A stretch of 64,000 bases of DNA. Source: Drosophila miranda. Lineage: Eukaryota > Arthropoda > Insecta > Diptera > Drosophilidae. Where the stretch lies: assembly GCF_003369915.1 (NCBI RefSeq), contig NW_022881603.1, positions 35,275,522-35,339,521 on the forward strand, given 5' to 3'. A program made the translations under genes and the position numbers. Below, piece by piece: positions 46,721 to 59,168 of the stretch. Numbering within the stretch: the first letter of the stretch is position 1; every line of letters begins with the position of its first letter. The notes under the pieces are model-generated. The model was not told the DNA's origin. It made no database searches and worked only from the letters and a program-made list of their open reading frames with translations.

Positions 46721-47067
46721 GTTGAGGTTTTAAAAGAGTCACTCAGCACGACCGAAAAAGACACCCTGTATACGTATAAACGTGGGAACCGAAAGCAAAG
46801 GGATTACAGCTAATGCCTTTAGCTGTGCGGCTGTGCGAGCTGTCCGATTCCGCTTTGTACTCCGCTTGTGTGTATTAGTGAGTTCGCTGCACTGCCTACC
46901 GCACTGCACTGACCGAATTGTCGCGACAGAGAAATTAATAGCCAGCAATGCGTGTATGTAGGTGTATGTAAGTGTGTTTTAGCACCGAATTGTGCTTAAC
47001 CGCCGAAAATTTGCTAGGGCTAACGAATGTCGATCGCGAATGATTATTAATTGACACTGCAACTCTT
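46721..47067 (-). other. BEL/Pao 5' leader
   Basis: Untranslated leader between the primer site and gag; no ORF with family features. Confidence 0.7.
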
Positions 47068-47087
47068 CGATCACGTCGGTGTCACCA
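47068..47087 (-). other. Primer binding site of the BEL/Pao element
   Basis: The minus strand reads TGGTGACACCGACGTGAT seven bases after the 5' LTR: TGG at the start is complementary to a tRNA CCA end. I could not assign the tRNA. Confidence 0.7.
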
Positions 47088-47094
47088 AATTTTA

Positions 47095-47466
47095 TGTGGA
47101 GATAATGTTTTTTATCCCCAATCGGCCGACTAATTATTTCGAATTAAATAAAACTCGGCGCAGAAATAAAATTACGATATGTTCTTTAATGCGTGACATC
47201 CAAATTGCAAGTGTGGCTTGCCTGCCCTTTACATTGCCGCTCCGATCGCTAAGCGCAGCTTCGCTCGGCCGACGTCGGGAGGCAGACGCAAAGCGGAGAT
47301 AGCGAAGAGCGAGCTGGCAGAGAGCGTTTAGCAGGGCAAGCAAGCGCAGAGCTTTAACAAACAAATGAGTGACATAGACATAAGTAACAAACAAAATAAG
47401 CGGCTGAGGGACAAGAATTAGGTGCTATTTGGCAAGCAGCTAATCGGCTGGGTTCTGCTCCGAACA
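47095..47466 (-). mobile_element. 5' LTR of the BEL/Pao element (372 bp)
   Basis: Same ends and length as the 3' LTR; two differences in 372 bp (about 99.5% identity). Followed by AGGAG (47467-47471), the second target duplication. Confidence 0.95.
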
Positions 47467-47471
47467 AGGAG

Positions 47472-47913
47472 TGTGGATACCAAATTTGGTTGCTCTAGCT
47501 TTTGTAGTCTCTGAGATCTAGGCGCTAATGTTTTACTCTAAGCAAAGCCGCCTATGCTACGTGTGTGTTAGAGAGAGACAGGGCGAGAAAAAATGAAATT
47601 GTTTTCTTGATGCTGGCTATAATAATAATACCATCCAATTCAGATTCCGCGGTCTTAAAGATATGGTCATTCTCTACAATTCTACGTTTGGTTTTCTCAT
47701 ATCTTTAAAATTGTGGATGCCACAGATTTTCGTCCTTTGTGGGGGCGGAAGTGGGCGGGGCGAAGTTTTGAATTATTTTTGTAGCAGTGACATATCACAG
47801 ATGTCTGGATCCAAAACATCGTTGCTCTAGCTCTTATAGTCTTTGAGCACTAGGCGCTGAAGGGGACGGACGGACGGTCGGACGGTCGGACGGATGGACG
47901 GACGGACAGACGG

Positions 47914-47947
<34 letters not shown>

Positions 47948-48091
47948 AGGGCTCAATCGACTCGGCTATTGATGCTGATCAAGAATATATATACTTTATG
48001 GGGTCGAAAACGATTCCTTTTGGACGTTACACACATCCACTTTTACCACAAATCTAATATACCCCAATACTCATTTTGAGTATCGAGTATA
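47472..48091 (-). mobile_element. DINE, 5' part, right of the BEL insertion
   Basis: Continues the DINE of 40566-41094. It contains a long mixed GGAC/GGTC/GGAT tract (47870-47948) and ends in a slightly mutated palindrome (GAGTATCGAGTATA). Confidence 0.9.
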
Positions 48092-49214
48092 AAAACCAGA
48101 AAAAAACGAGGTGGAACGTTGTGAGTTGCTGCGGACACCGCAACTCTACAGTTATACCCGATACTAAGTCGGTATGGCTCTCCTGCGGCAGACGCCGCTA
48201 ATATTAAACGACACGACAAAGAGTGCGTGCGAGAGAGACAGAAAATCAGTCTGAGCGTGACGTCGGGCGCTGCGTAGCCACTGAAAATTGATTTCTTGCT
48301 TTTGGCTAAAAAAATGATCCGATCTGATCCAGATTCAGCAATCTGATAGATATGGTCATTATCTATGATTCTGCTAATTTTCTCGAATGTGCAATATTGT
48401 GGATGCAACAGATTTTCGTCTTTTGTGGGGGCGGAAGGGGGTGGGGCGAAATTCTGAGATATACGTTTTATAGTGAGATCTAACAGAAGTGCAGATACCA
48501 AATTTGGTTACTCTAGCCTTAATAGTCTCTGAGATTTGTGGATGCCCCAGATTTTCGTCCTTTGCGGGGGCGGAAGGAGGTGTGGCGAAATTTGGACACG
48601 AAACGGTCAAGGTCCGATATCACAGGAGTGTGGATACCAAATTTGGTTGTTCTGGCTCTTATAGGTTCTGAGATCCTTGAACTCATATTTTGCAATTGAC
48701 AAAACCGACCATGAAACCTGTGTGTTAGAGAGAGACAGAGCGAGAAAGAATGAAATTGTTTTCTTGATTCTGGCTATAATTATTATACGATCTGGTTCAG
48801 ATTTTGCACTGTAGAAGATATAGTCATCCTCACCGATTCTGCGTTTTTCGTTTTATCGTATCGTTAAAAATGTGGATGCCACAGATTTTCGTCCTTTGTG
48901 GGGGCGGAAGTGGGCGGGGCGAAGTTTTGAAATATTTTTGTAGCAGTGACATATTACAGAAGTCTGGATCCAAAACATCGTTGCTCTAGCTCTTATAGTC
49001 TTTGAGCAATAGGCGCTGAAGGGGACGGACGGACGGACGGACGGACGGACGGACAGACGGACAGACAGACAGGGCTCAATCGACTCGGCTATTGATGCTG
49101 ATCAAGAATATATATACTTTATGGGGTCGGAAACGATTCCTTCTGGACGTTACACACATCCACTTTTACCACAAATCTAATATACCCCAATACTCATTTT
49201 GAGTATCGGGTATA
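48092..49214 (-). mobile_element. DINE of a divergent subfamily, minus strand (1123 bp)
   Basis: Has the usual ends but a different middle: GGACACGAAACGGTCAAGG and a CTTGAACTCATATTTTGCAATTG stretch at 48590-48720 replace the standard sub-repeat 2 sequence. The same variant occurs at 61167-61866. Confidence 0.88.
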
Positions 49215-49320
49215 AAAATTGGTTTGGCTTGTTGGCCCCATTTTTGCAATTGTACATTTAAGAGACACCCTATCATTAGCTAATTATATCTAAGTTTAAG
49301 ACGTGCGTTTGCGGCAAGTA
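49215..49320 (-). other. 3' flank of transporter C
   Basis: About 100 bp between the stop of gene C and the DINE. No AATAAA found, so the polyadenylation region may have been displaced by the DINE. Confidence 0.5.
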
Positions 49321-50810
49321 TCACTTGACCTTGGACCGGAAACCCTTCGATACGAGAGGTGCCACCTCTGAGGGATCCCGCCCTCGTGTTTCCGGCAGAT
49401 AGAATTTCGTAAGCAAACAGAGCAGCATACAGGTAATGGAGAACGGCAGGAAGACAAAGGCGCCCCAGGCATTCTGCACGCTAGGCAAGGATATGCCAAT
49501 TATGAAATTGCACGTCCATGACGCCAGGCTGCCCATCGACATGGCCACCGAGCGAGGGGCCACCTCGAACAGTTCTGCAAATTGAAAAGGCATAATTCGT
49601 ATCAGTTAGCAGTCCAATAATTGAGCCAGCGACGATCGGAGATCAACAACAACGACAGAGTGTCTGGAGTTGCCTATTGTCATAAAAAACTGGTCCAATG
49701 AACCTCGTTCAATTCAATTATATAGACCGAATGCTCGGAAATTGGAGCAACTGGCGGCATCACGAGACTCGACTTTTACTTCGACGCTCGTGGCAGCTGG
49801 CGTCGTCACGCGACTGGCGGCCCGGCCTCAAATTACCTGTTCCAATGAAGTACGGAATGGGGCCCAGGCCGAACTGGTAGAAGAAAATATAGCCCATGCA
49901 ATCAGATAGCACTAGAACAAGATACACTGACGATATAGTACAAGACGAAGGCAATAGTAAAGAGGAAGACGGAGCACAAGGCACAGGAGAACATCATAGG
50001 GGTGCGTCTGTTGCAGCTGGCCATCAGCCAAGGGCCCATCAGCGAGACGGCCAGATTCAGGCATCCAGCGCCCAAATTAGCCCACTGGGCATTCGCTGTG
50101 GAGAGGCCGGCCTTCTCAAAGATGGAAACCGAATAGTAGAAGATCTGCAAAATGTTCAGGATAATGAAAATCCGATATAAATATGTCTTAAACGAATATC
50201 ACTACTCACTGCATTGATGCCCGACAACTGCTGGCCGCCGTGGAAGCAGCAGACAATGACAAGCGGTGGCAGATAGCGGGAATCGCGGAGCACATCGCAG
50301 AATCTGCTTGTCTGCTTCTTGGCATTGGTCTCGGCTTCCATCTCGGCCAGCTCCTGTGCGATGAGTTCTTCCGCATCCTCGCCACGCAGTCGCTGCAGCT
50401 CTCGCCTGGCTGCCGCACGATTGCCCTTGACTATGTACAGGAACTTGGGGCTCTCGGGGAAGAGATACGAGGGCAGGTAGCCCACAATGATCAGGCCCAT
50501 GTATGCGGCTAACGCATAGTGCCAGAGATCAGCGGTGCCGAAAACATCGGCCAAACTGCATAATTGTGCCACGACCACGCCTCCCGTAACACCCACACCA
50601 CAGAAGACGAACAGCGTTCCACGCAGTGCTAGCGGAGCCACCTCAGACAGATACATGGGCAAGGTCGCGGTTACGAGGCCCGATGCTAGCCCGACAATGA
50701 ATCGTCCAATCAACAGCATTTCGACGGAGTTGGCCGCGCGGCAGAAAAAGAAGAGCACCGCTCCGACCGTAAACAGCCCACCGCAAATGAGATAGCATGC
50801 TTTTCTGCAA

Positions 50811-50827
50811 AGAGAGAGAGAGAGAGA
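50811..50827. repeat. (GA)n tract in an intron of gene C
   Basis: Eight AG repeats directly upstream of the exon at 50804. GA tracts bind GAGA factor/CLAMP-type proteins in flies; any role here is unproven. Confidence 0.8.
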
Positions 50828-51313
50828 TTAATATTAATATATTAATCGTTTCCGTTTTGATTTGCACTGAATAAATGCAGTACTGAATATTTTAAGGTCG
50901 TATTGGCATTTGTTTTGCACATTTGGGGACATAAAAAACTCTATAAAAGCGGCTTATCTGACTGATTAACGGCCACACATATCTGCCGAATTTATTGGCC
51001 GCCCCAGCCCCGCCCAGCGAGCCGATGGCGCCACCAACCGGGAAAACAGAAACAATGCTCGACCACAGCAAATCCAGTCCGGTTTCGCTCAGGTTGCTGC
51101 CATAGTTGTCATGCAGCGTTTGATTACACCAAATTTTCATGAACTGTAAAGATAGGGGAGTTAGTATTGCTGCTACTGGACAGGTACTTAGGCTGGGTCG
51201 GAACTCACCTTGGAGGGAGCATTGATAACGCCTATGCAGTAGCCCGTCGACACTGCTCCGCCTAAGGTGGTGGCTATGGCCATCAGTAACATCAGCTTGC
51301 CCCATCTCGGTTT

Positions 51314-52118
51314 CTGAAATCATTTGAACTAATATTAGAGATAGAATTTCTGAAAAAATATTTAAGTGCGCATAGATGTTGGACTGTGATAGCATTTTGC
51401 TTGTGTGCGGTGCGGTGCGTCATTGTTGTTGGGGTCATAACGTACTGATTTATTCCCGGAATGGAATGCTTTAATCTGAATAATTGTCGCTTATTATGGC
51501 TAACACTGACCCAGGGTCAAAAAATTTCTATTTCTTTTCAAGAGCAATGGGATTTAGTCGAAATTTACTTATAATCTAACTGCTATAATTGAATAAGAAT
51601 GGCGGTGTCTATTTATAAGCCGATAAGGAATGCCGGGAAATTCAGCTGATAAAACGAATGAAAAGATCGCAACATTGCCCCAAATATTCTGCTGTACGAA
51701 AGTACAGTATACACGTTTGTATGTATAGGTGCTTATATACATCAGTCAATGTCACTACGGGTTTTACTGCACATAAGACCACTAAATAAAAATATATTGT
51801 ATATAAAAGCGTTGTGTGTGTTAATCTATTTTAAGTATTTCCAAACATATACATATGTACATACACTTGTAAATACAGAACAGTACCCTCTGTGTAGTAT
51901 ATGTTATGTTCTTTAATTCGAGATAAAATAACAGCATCCAACAAACACAATACATGTATGTAATGTACATATGTAACTGCATAATCAACCAAGAAAAAGA
52001 TGCAAGAGTGCATAAGCAGGAAATATAATAGTTTACAGTTAGAGAGGTACACAAAAGAGATCTTGCAGAGAGGACAGGAGAGTGTTGTGCTCAATTAAAG
52101 AACCGTTTGCTCTCTCAC
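51314..52118 (-). other. Intron 1 of gene C
   Basis: About 800 bp between donor CAG|GTGAGAG (52119/52118) and acceptor ATTTCAG (51314). AT-rich, with short TATACATA runs; no gene or TE recognised. Confidence 0.65.
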
Positions 52119-52198
52119 CTGATTTATATTCGTCTGCGGCGACAGCAGCTCCACTCGTGTGGGCTGCGAGTATAACTGTTGTGATTCGGCAGGGTAAT
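52095..52198 (-). repeat. Source of the 104-bp exon 1/intron 1 fragment later copied in the DINE array
   Basis: Includes the last coding part of exon 1 (QPTRVELLSPQTNINQ), the donor and 24 bp of intron. It is repeated at 53214-53317 and 62440-62543, each time directly before TATACCCGATACTC. Confidence 0.92.
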
Positions 52199-53213
52199 TA
52201 TACCCGATACTCAAAATGAGTATTGGGGATATTAGATTTGTGGTAAAAGTGGATGTGTGTAACGTCCAGAAGGAATCGTTTCCGACCCCATAAAGTATAT
52301 AAATTCTTGATCAGCATCAATAGCCGAGTCGATTGAGCCCTGTCTGTCTGTCCGTCCGTCCGTCTGTCCGTCTGTCCGTCCCTATTAGCGCCTAGTGCTC
52401 AAATACTATAAGAGCTAGAGCAACGATGTTTTGGATCCAGACTTCTGTGATATGTCACTGCTACAAGAATATTTCAAAACTTCGCCCCGCCCACTTCCGC
52501 CCCCACAAAGGACGAAAATCTGTGGCATCCACAATTTTAAAGATATGAAAAAACCAAAAACGCAGAATCGTAGAGCATGACTATATCTTTTAGACTGCAG
52601 AGTCTGAATTGGATTGTATTATTATTATAGCCAACATCAAAAACAACAAATTCATTTTTTTTCGCCCTGTCTCTCTCTAACACACACGTAGCATAGCCGG
52701 CTTTGCTTAGAGTAAATCATTAGCGCCAAGATCTCAGAGACTATAAAAGCTAGAGCAACCAAATTTGGTATCCACACTCCTAATATATCGGACCGAGACG
52801 AGTTTGTATCAAAATTTCGCCACACCCCCTTCCGCCCACGCAAAGGACGAAAATCTGGGGATATTCACAAATCTCAGAGACTATACACGATAGAGTAACC
52901 AAATTTGGTATCCGCACTCCTGTTAGCTCTCACTATAAAATGTTTATCTCAAAATTTCGCCACACCCTATTCCGCCCCCACAAAGAACGAAATTCTGTTG
53001 CATCCATAATATTGAGGATACGAAAAAACTAAAAACGCAGAATCATACATAATAACCATATCTATCAGATTGCTGAATCTGGATCAGATCGGATCATTTT
53101 TATAGCCAAAAGCAACAAACCTATTTGCAGTGGCTACGCAGCGCCCGACGTCACGCACATACTGATTTTCTGTCTCTCTCGCACGCACTCTTTGTCGTGC
53201 CTTTTAATATTAG
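52199..53213 (+). mobile_element. DINE A1, inserted in exon 1 of gene C
   Basis: Normal 5' palindrome, three sub-repeats; truncated at TTTTAATATTAG, where the copied exon fragment begins. Confidence 0.9.
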
Positions 53214-53317
53214 TTAAAGAACCGTTTGCTCTCTCACCTGATTTATATTCGTCTGCGGCGACAGCAGCTCCACTCGTGTGGGCTGCGAGTATAACTGTTG
53301 TGATTCGGCAGGGTAAT
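53214..53317 (-). pseudogene. Copied exon 1 fragment of gene C inside the DINE array
   Basis: Identical in extent to 52095-52198: 24 bp intron, donor and about 80 bp of exon. Left border TATTAG|TTAAAG and right border GGGTAAT|TATACCC. Confidence 0.9.
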
Positions 53318-56300
53318 TATACCCGATACTCAAAATGAGTATTGGGGATATTAGATTTGTGGTAAAAGTGGATGTGTGCAACGTCCAGAAGGAATCGTTT
53401 CCGACCCCATAAAGTATATATATTCTTGATCAGCATCAATAGCCGAGTCGATTGAGCCCTGTCTGTCTGTCCGTCCGTCCGTCTGTCCGTCCCTATTAGC
53501 GCCTAGTGCTCAAATACTATAAGAGCTAGAGCAACGATGTTTTGGATCCAGACTTCTATGATATGTCACTGCTACAAGAATATTTCAAAACTTCGCCCCG
53601 CCCACTTCCGCCCCACAAAGGACGAAAATCTGTGGCATCCACAATTTTAAAGATATGAAAAAACCAAAAACGCAGAATCGTAGAGCATGACTATATCTTT
53701 TAGACTGCAGAATCTGAATTGGATTGTATTATTATTATAGCCAACATAAAAAACAACAAATTCATATTTTCTCGCCCTGTCTCTCTCTAACACACACGTA
53801 GCATAGCCGGCTTTGCTTAGAGTAAATCATTAGCGCCAAGATCTCAGAGACTATAAAAGCTAGAGCAACCAAATTTGGTATCCACACTCCTAATATATCG
53901 GACCGAGACGAGTTTGTATCAAAATTTCGCCACACCCCCTTCCGCCCCCGCAAAGGACGAAAATCTGGGGATATTCACAAATCTCAGAGACTATACACGA
54001 TAGAGTAACCAAATTTGGTATCCGCACTCCTGTTAGATCTTACTATAAAACGGGTATCTCAAAATGTCGCCCCACCCCCTTCCGCCCACACAAAAGACGA
54101 AAATCTGTTGCATCCACAATATTGCACATTCGCGAAAACTAAAAACGCAGAATCATACATAATAACCATATCTATCAGATTGCTGAATCTGGATCAGATC
54201 GGATCATTTTTATAGCCAAAAGGAACAAACCTATTTGCAGTGGCTACGCAGCGCCCGACGTCACGCACATACTGATTTTCTGTCTCTCTCGCACGCACTC
54301 TTTGTCGTGCCTTTTAATATTAGCGGCGTCTGCCGGAGGGGAGCCGTACTGACTAAGTATCGGGTATAAATGTAGAGTTGCGGTGTCCGCAGCAACTCAC
54401 AACGTTCCCCCTCGTTATACCCGATACTCAAAATGAGTATTGGAGTATATTAGATTTGTGGTAAAAGTGGATGTGTGTAACGTCCAGAAGGAATCGTTTC
54501 CGACCCCATAAAGTATATATATTCTTGATCAGCATCAATAGCCGAGTCGATTGAGCCATGTCTGTCTGTCCGTCTGTCCGTCTGTCAGTCCCTATTAGCG
54601 CCTAGTGCTCAAAGACTATAAGAGCTAGAGCAACGATGTTTTGGATCCAGACTTCTTTGATATGTCACTGCTAAAAAATTTTTCAAAACTTCGCCCCGCC
54701 CACTTCCGCCCCCACAAAGGACGAAAATCTGTGGCATCCACAATTTTAAAGATATGAAAAAACCAAAAACGCAGAATCGTAGAGCATGACTATATCTTTT
54801 AGACTGCAGAGTCTGAATTGGATTGTATTATTATTATAGCCAACATCAAAAACAACAAATTCATTTTTTCTCGCCCTGTCTCTCTCTAACACACACGTAG
54901 CATAGCCGGCTTTGCTTAGAGTAAATCATTAGCGCCAAGATCTCAGAGACTATAAAAGCTAGAGCAACCAAATTTGGTATCCACACTCCTAATATATCGG
55001 ACCGAGACAAGTTTGTATCAAAATTTCGCCACACCCCCTTCCGCCCCCGCAAAGGACGAAAATCTGGGGATATTCACAAATCTCAGAGACTATACACGAT
55101 AGAGTAACCAAATTTGGTATCCGCACTCCTGTTAGCTCTCACTATAAAATGTTTATCTCAAAATTTCGCCACACCCCATTCCGCCCCCACAAAGAACGAA
55201 AATCTGTTGCATCCATAATATTGAGGATACGAGAAAACTAAAAACGCAGAATCATACATAATAACCATATCTATCAGATTGCTGAATCTGGATCAGATCG
55301 GATCATTTTTATAGCCAAAAGGAACAAACCTATTTGCAGTGGCTACGCAGCGCCCGACGTCACGCACATACTGATTTTCTGTCTCTCTCGCACGCACTCT
55401 TTGTCGTGCCTTTTAATATTAGCGGCGTCTGCCGGAGGAGAGCCGTACTGACTAAGTATCGGGTATAAATGTAGAGTTGCGGTCTCCGTAGCAACTCACA
55501 ACGTTCCCCCTCGTTATACCCGATACTCAAAATGAGTATTGGGGATATTAGATTTGTGGTAAAAGTGGATGTGTGTAACGTCCAGAAGGAATCGTTTCCG
55601 ACCCCATAAAGTATATATATTCTTGATCAGCATCAATAGCCGAGTCGATTGAGCCCTGTCTGTCTGTCCGTCCGTCCGTCCGTCCGTCCGTCCGTCTGTC
55701 CGTCCCTATTAGCGCCTAGTGCTCAAATACTATAAGAGCTAGAGCAACGATGTTTTGGATCCAGACTTCTATGATATGTCACTGCTACAAGAATATTTCA
55801 AAACTTCGCCCCGCCCACTTCCGCCCCCACAAAGGACGAAAATCTGTGGCATCCACAATTTTAAAGATATGAAAAAACCAAAAACGCAGAATCGTAGAGC
55901 ATGACTATATCTTTTAGACTGCAGAATCTGAATTGGATTGTATTATTATTATAGCCAACATAAAAAACAACAAATTCATTTTTTCTCGCCCTGTCTCTCT
56001 CTAACACACACGTAGCATAGCCGGCTTTGCTTAGAGTAAATCATTAGCGCCAAGATCTCAGAGACTATAAAAGCTAGAGCAACCAAATTTGGTATCCACA
56101 CTCCTAATATATCGGACCGAGACGAGTTTGTATCAAAATTTCGCCACACCCCCTTCCGCCCGCGCAAAGGACGAAAATCTGGGGATATTCACAAATCTCA
56201 GAGACTATACACGATAGAGTAACCAAATTTGGTATCCGCACTCCTGTTAGCTCTCACTATAAAATGTATATCTCAAAATTTCGCCACACCCCATTCCGCC

Positions 56301-58828
56301 CCCACAAAGAACGAAAATCTGTTGTATCCATAATATTGAGGATACGAGAAAACTAAAAACGCAGAATCATACATAATAACCATATCTATCAGATTGCTGA
56401 ATCTGGATCAGATCGGATCATTTTTATAGCCAAAAGGAACAAACCTATTTGCAGTGGCTACGCAGCGCCCGACGTCACGCACATACTGATTTTCTGTCTC
56501 TCTCGCACGCACTCTTTGTCGTGCCTTTTAATATTAGCGGCGTCTGCCGGAGGAGAGCCGTACTGACTAAGTATCGGGTATAAATGTAGAGTTGCGGTCT
56601 CCGTAGCAACTCACAACGTTCCCCCTCGTTATACCCGATACTCAAAATGAGTATTGGGGTATATTAGATTTGTGGTAAAAGTGGATGTGTGTAACGTCCA
56701 GAAGGAATCGTTTCCGACCCCATAAAGTATATATATTCTTGATCAGCATCAATAGCCGAGTCGATTGAGCCATGTCTGTCTGTCCGTCTGTCCGTCTGTC
56801 AGTCCCTATTAGCGCCTAGTGCTCAAAGACTATAAGAGCTAGAGCAACGATGTTTTGGATCCAGACTTCTTTGATATGTCACTGCTACAAAAATATTTCA
56901 AAACTTCGCCCCGCCCACTTCCGCCCCCACAAAGGACGAAAATCTGTGGCATCCACAATTTTAAAGATATGAAAAAACCAAAAACGCAGAATCGTAGAGC
57001 ATGACCATATCTTTTAGACTGCAGAATCTGAATTGGATCGTATTATTATTATAGCCAACATCAAAAAAACAAATTCATTTTTTCTCGCCCTGTCTCTCTC
57101 TAACACACACGTAGCATAGGCGGCTTTGCTTAGAGTAAAACATTAGCGCCAAGATCTCAGAGACTATAAAAGCTAGAGCAACCAAATTTGGTATCCACAC
57201 TCCTAATATATCGGACCGAGACGAGTTTGTATCAAAATTTCGCCACACCCCCTTCCGCCCCCGCAAAGGACGGTAATCTGGGGATGTTCAAAAATCTTAG
57301 AGACTATTAAGGCTAGAGTAACCAAATTTGGTATCCGCACTCCTGTTAGATTTTACTATAAAACGTGTATCTCAAAATTTCGCTCCACCCCCTTCCGCCC
57401 ACACAAAAGACGAAAATCTGTTGCATCCACAATATTGCACATTCGAGAAAACTAAAAACGCAGAATCATACATAATAACCATATCTATTAGATTGCTGAA
57501 TCTGGATCAGATCGGATCATTTTTATAGCCAAAAGGAACAAACCTATTTGCAGTGGCTACGCAGCGCCCGACGTCACGCACATACTGATTTTCTGTCTCT
57601 CTCGCACGCACTCTTTGTCGTGCCTTTTAATATTAGCGGCGTCTGCCGGAGGAGAGCCGTACTGACTAAGTATCGGGTATAAATGTAGAGTTGCGGTGTC
57701 CGCAGCAACTCACAACGTTCCCCCTCGTTATACCCGATACTCAAAATGAGTATTGGAGTATATTAGATTTGTGGTAAAAGTGGATGTGTGTAACGTCCAG
57801 AAGGAATCGTTTCCGACCCCATAAAGTATATATATTCTTGATCAGCATCAATAGCCGAGTCGATTGAGCCATGTCTGTCTGTCCGTCTGTCCGTCTGTCA
57901 GTCCCTATTAGCGCCTAGTGCTCAAAGACTATAAGAGCTAGAGCAACGATGTTTTGGATCCAGACTTCTTTGATATGTCACTGCTACAAAAATATTTCAA
58001 AACTTCGCCCCGCCCACTTCCGCCCCCACAAAGGACGAAAATCTGTGGCATCCACAATTTTAAAGATATGAAAAAACCAAAAACGCAGAATCGTAGAGCA
58101 TGACCATATCTTTTAGACTGCAGAATCTGAATTGGATCGTATTATTATTATAGCCAACATAAAAAAAAACAAATTCATTTTTTCTCGCCCTGTCTCTCTC
58201 TAACACACACGTAGCATAGCCGGCTTTGCTTAGAGTAAAACATTAGCGCCAAGATCTCAGAGACTATAAAAGCTAGAGCAACCAAATTTGGTATCCACAC
58301 TCCTAATATATCGGACCGAGACGAGTTTGTATCAAAATTTCGCCACACCCCCTTCCGCCCCCGCAAAGGACGGTAATCTGGGGATGTTCAAAAATCTTAG
58401 AGACTATTAAGGCTAGAGGAACCAAATTTGGTAACCGCACTCCTGTTAGATCTTACTATAAAACGTGTATCTCAAAATTTCGCCCCACCCCCTTCCGCCC
58501 ACACAAAAGACGAAAATCTGTTGCATCCACAATATTGCACATTCGAGAAAACTAAAAACGCAGAATCATACATAATAACCATATCTATTAGATTGCTGAA
58601 TCTGGATCAGATCGGATCATTTTTATAGCCAAAAGGAACAAACCTATTTGCAGTGGCTACGCAGCGCCCGACGTCACGCACATACTGATTTTCTGTCTCT
58701 CTCGCACGCACTCTTTGTCGTGCCTTTTAATATTAGCGGCGTCTGCCGGAGGAGAGCCGTACTGACTAAGTATCGGGTATAAATGTAGAGTTGCGGTGTC
58801 CGCAGCAACTCACAACGTTCCCCCTCGT
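53318..58828 (+). repeat. DINE array, five head-to-tail units (A2-A6)
   Basis: Units 53318-54415, 54416-55514, 55515-56629, 56630-57728 and 57729-58828 (1098-1115 bp) follow end to end with the CTCGT|TATACCC join. They differ from the first array by GCCAAGATCTC, TACACGATAGAG, AGTATCGGGTATAAATG and CACGCACATACTG variants. Units alternate between two subtypes at sub-repeat 3 (TTGAGGATACG against TTGCACATTCG). Confidence 0.92.
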
Positions 58829-59168
58829 TATACCCGATACTCAAAATGAGTATTGGGGTATATTAGATTTGTGGTAAAAGTGGATGTGTGTAACGTCCAG
58901 AAGGAATCGTTTCCGACCCCATAAAGTATATATATTCTTGATCAGCATCAATAGCCGAGTCGATTGAGCCATGTCTGTCTGTCCGTCTGTCAGTCCGTCC
59001 GTCTGTCCGTCTGTCCGTCCCTATTAGCGCCTAGTGCTTAAAGACTATAAGAGCTAGAGAAACGATGTTTTGGATCCAGACTACTGTGATATGTCACTGC
59101 TACAAAAATATTTCAAAACTTCGCCCCGCCTACTTCCACCCCCACAAAGGACGAAAATCTGTGGCATC
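58829..59168 (+). mobile_element. DINE A7, truncated at an inversion junction
   Basis: Stops after the first sub-repeat (GTGGCATC) and is joined to minus-strand DINE sequence (AGACAGAAAATCAGTCTG). Confidence 0.85.

Larger units (their letters stand above)
41095..47466 (-). mobile_element. BEL/Pao LTR retrotransposon (6.37 kb, complete with both LTRs)
   Basis: Two 372-bp LTRs exactly 6000 bp apart, 5-bp target duplication, primer-like site, gag, pol and polypurine tract, all reading right to left. DUF1759-type gag and RT-RNaseH-IN order with YVDD place it in BEL/Pao. The LTRs differ at two sites only, so insertion is recent, yet the coding region has two frameshifts. Confidence 0.93.
49321..52198 (-). 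pseudogene. GLUT/SLC2-type sugar transporter, paralogue C (sut-like), degenerating
   Basis: Exons on the minus strand: 52119-52198 (first visible, cut by a DINE), 51209-51313, 50983-51143, 50210-50804, 49837-50144 and 49321-49574. Splice phases agree across exons. Family motifs: GYCIGVINAPSK (TM1), GRFIVGLASGLV, PESPKFLYI, QQLSGINAV (TM7), FGLGPIPYFIGTG (TM10), PRSVAMSMGS, PETRGRDP and C-terminal KGFRSKVK. It would carry hexoses over the plasma membrane. Lesions: the donor after 50983 reads AG|ATATGT instead of GT; exon 49837-50144 is 308 bp whereas the phases need 307 or 310, and the frame meets TGA before SDCMGYIFFYQF resumes; and a DINE at 52199 removes the start of exon 1. With A and B upstream in the same orientation this forms a three-paralogue cluster. 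Confidence 0.85.

Noticed and set aside
50983..51154. Minor-class (AT-AC) intron at the ATATGT donor of gene C
   Set aside because: U12 introns start ATATCC; this reads ATATGT and the paralogue uses a normal GT donor here, so a point mutation is simpler.
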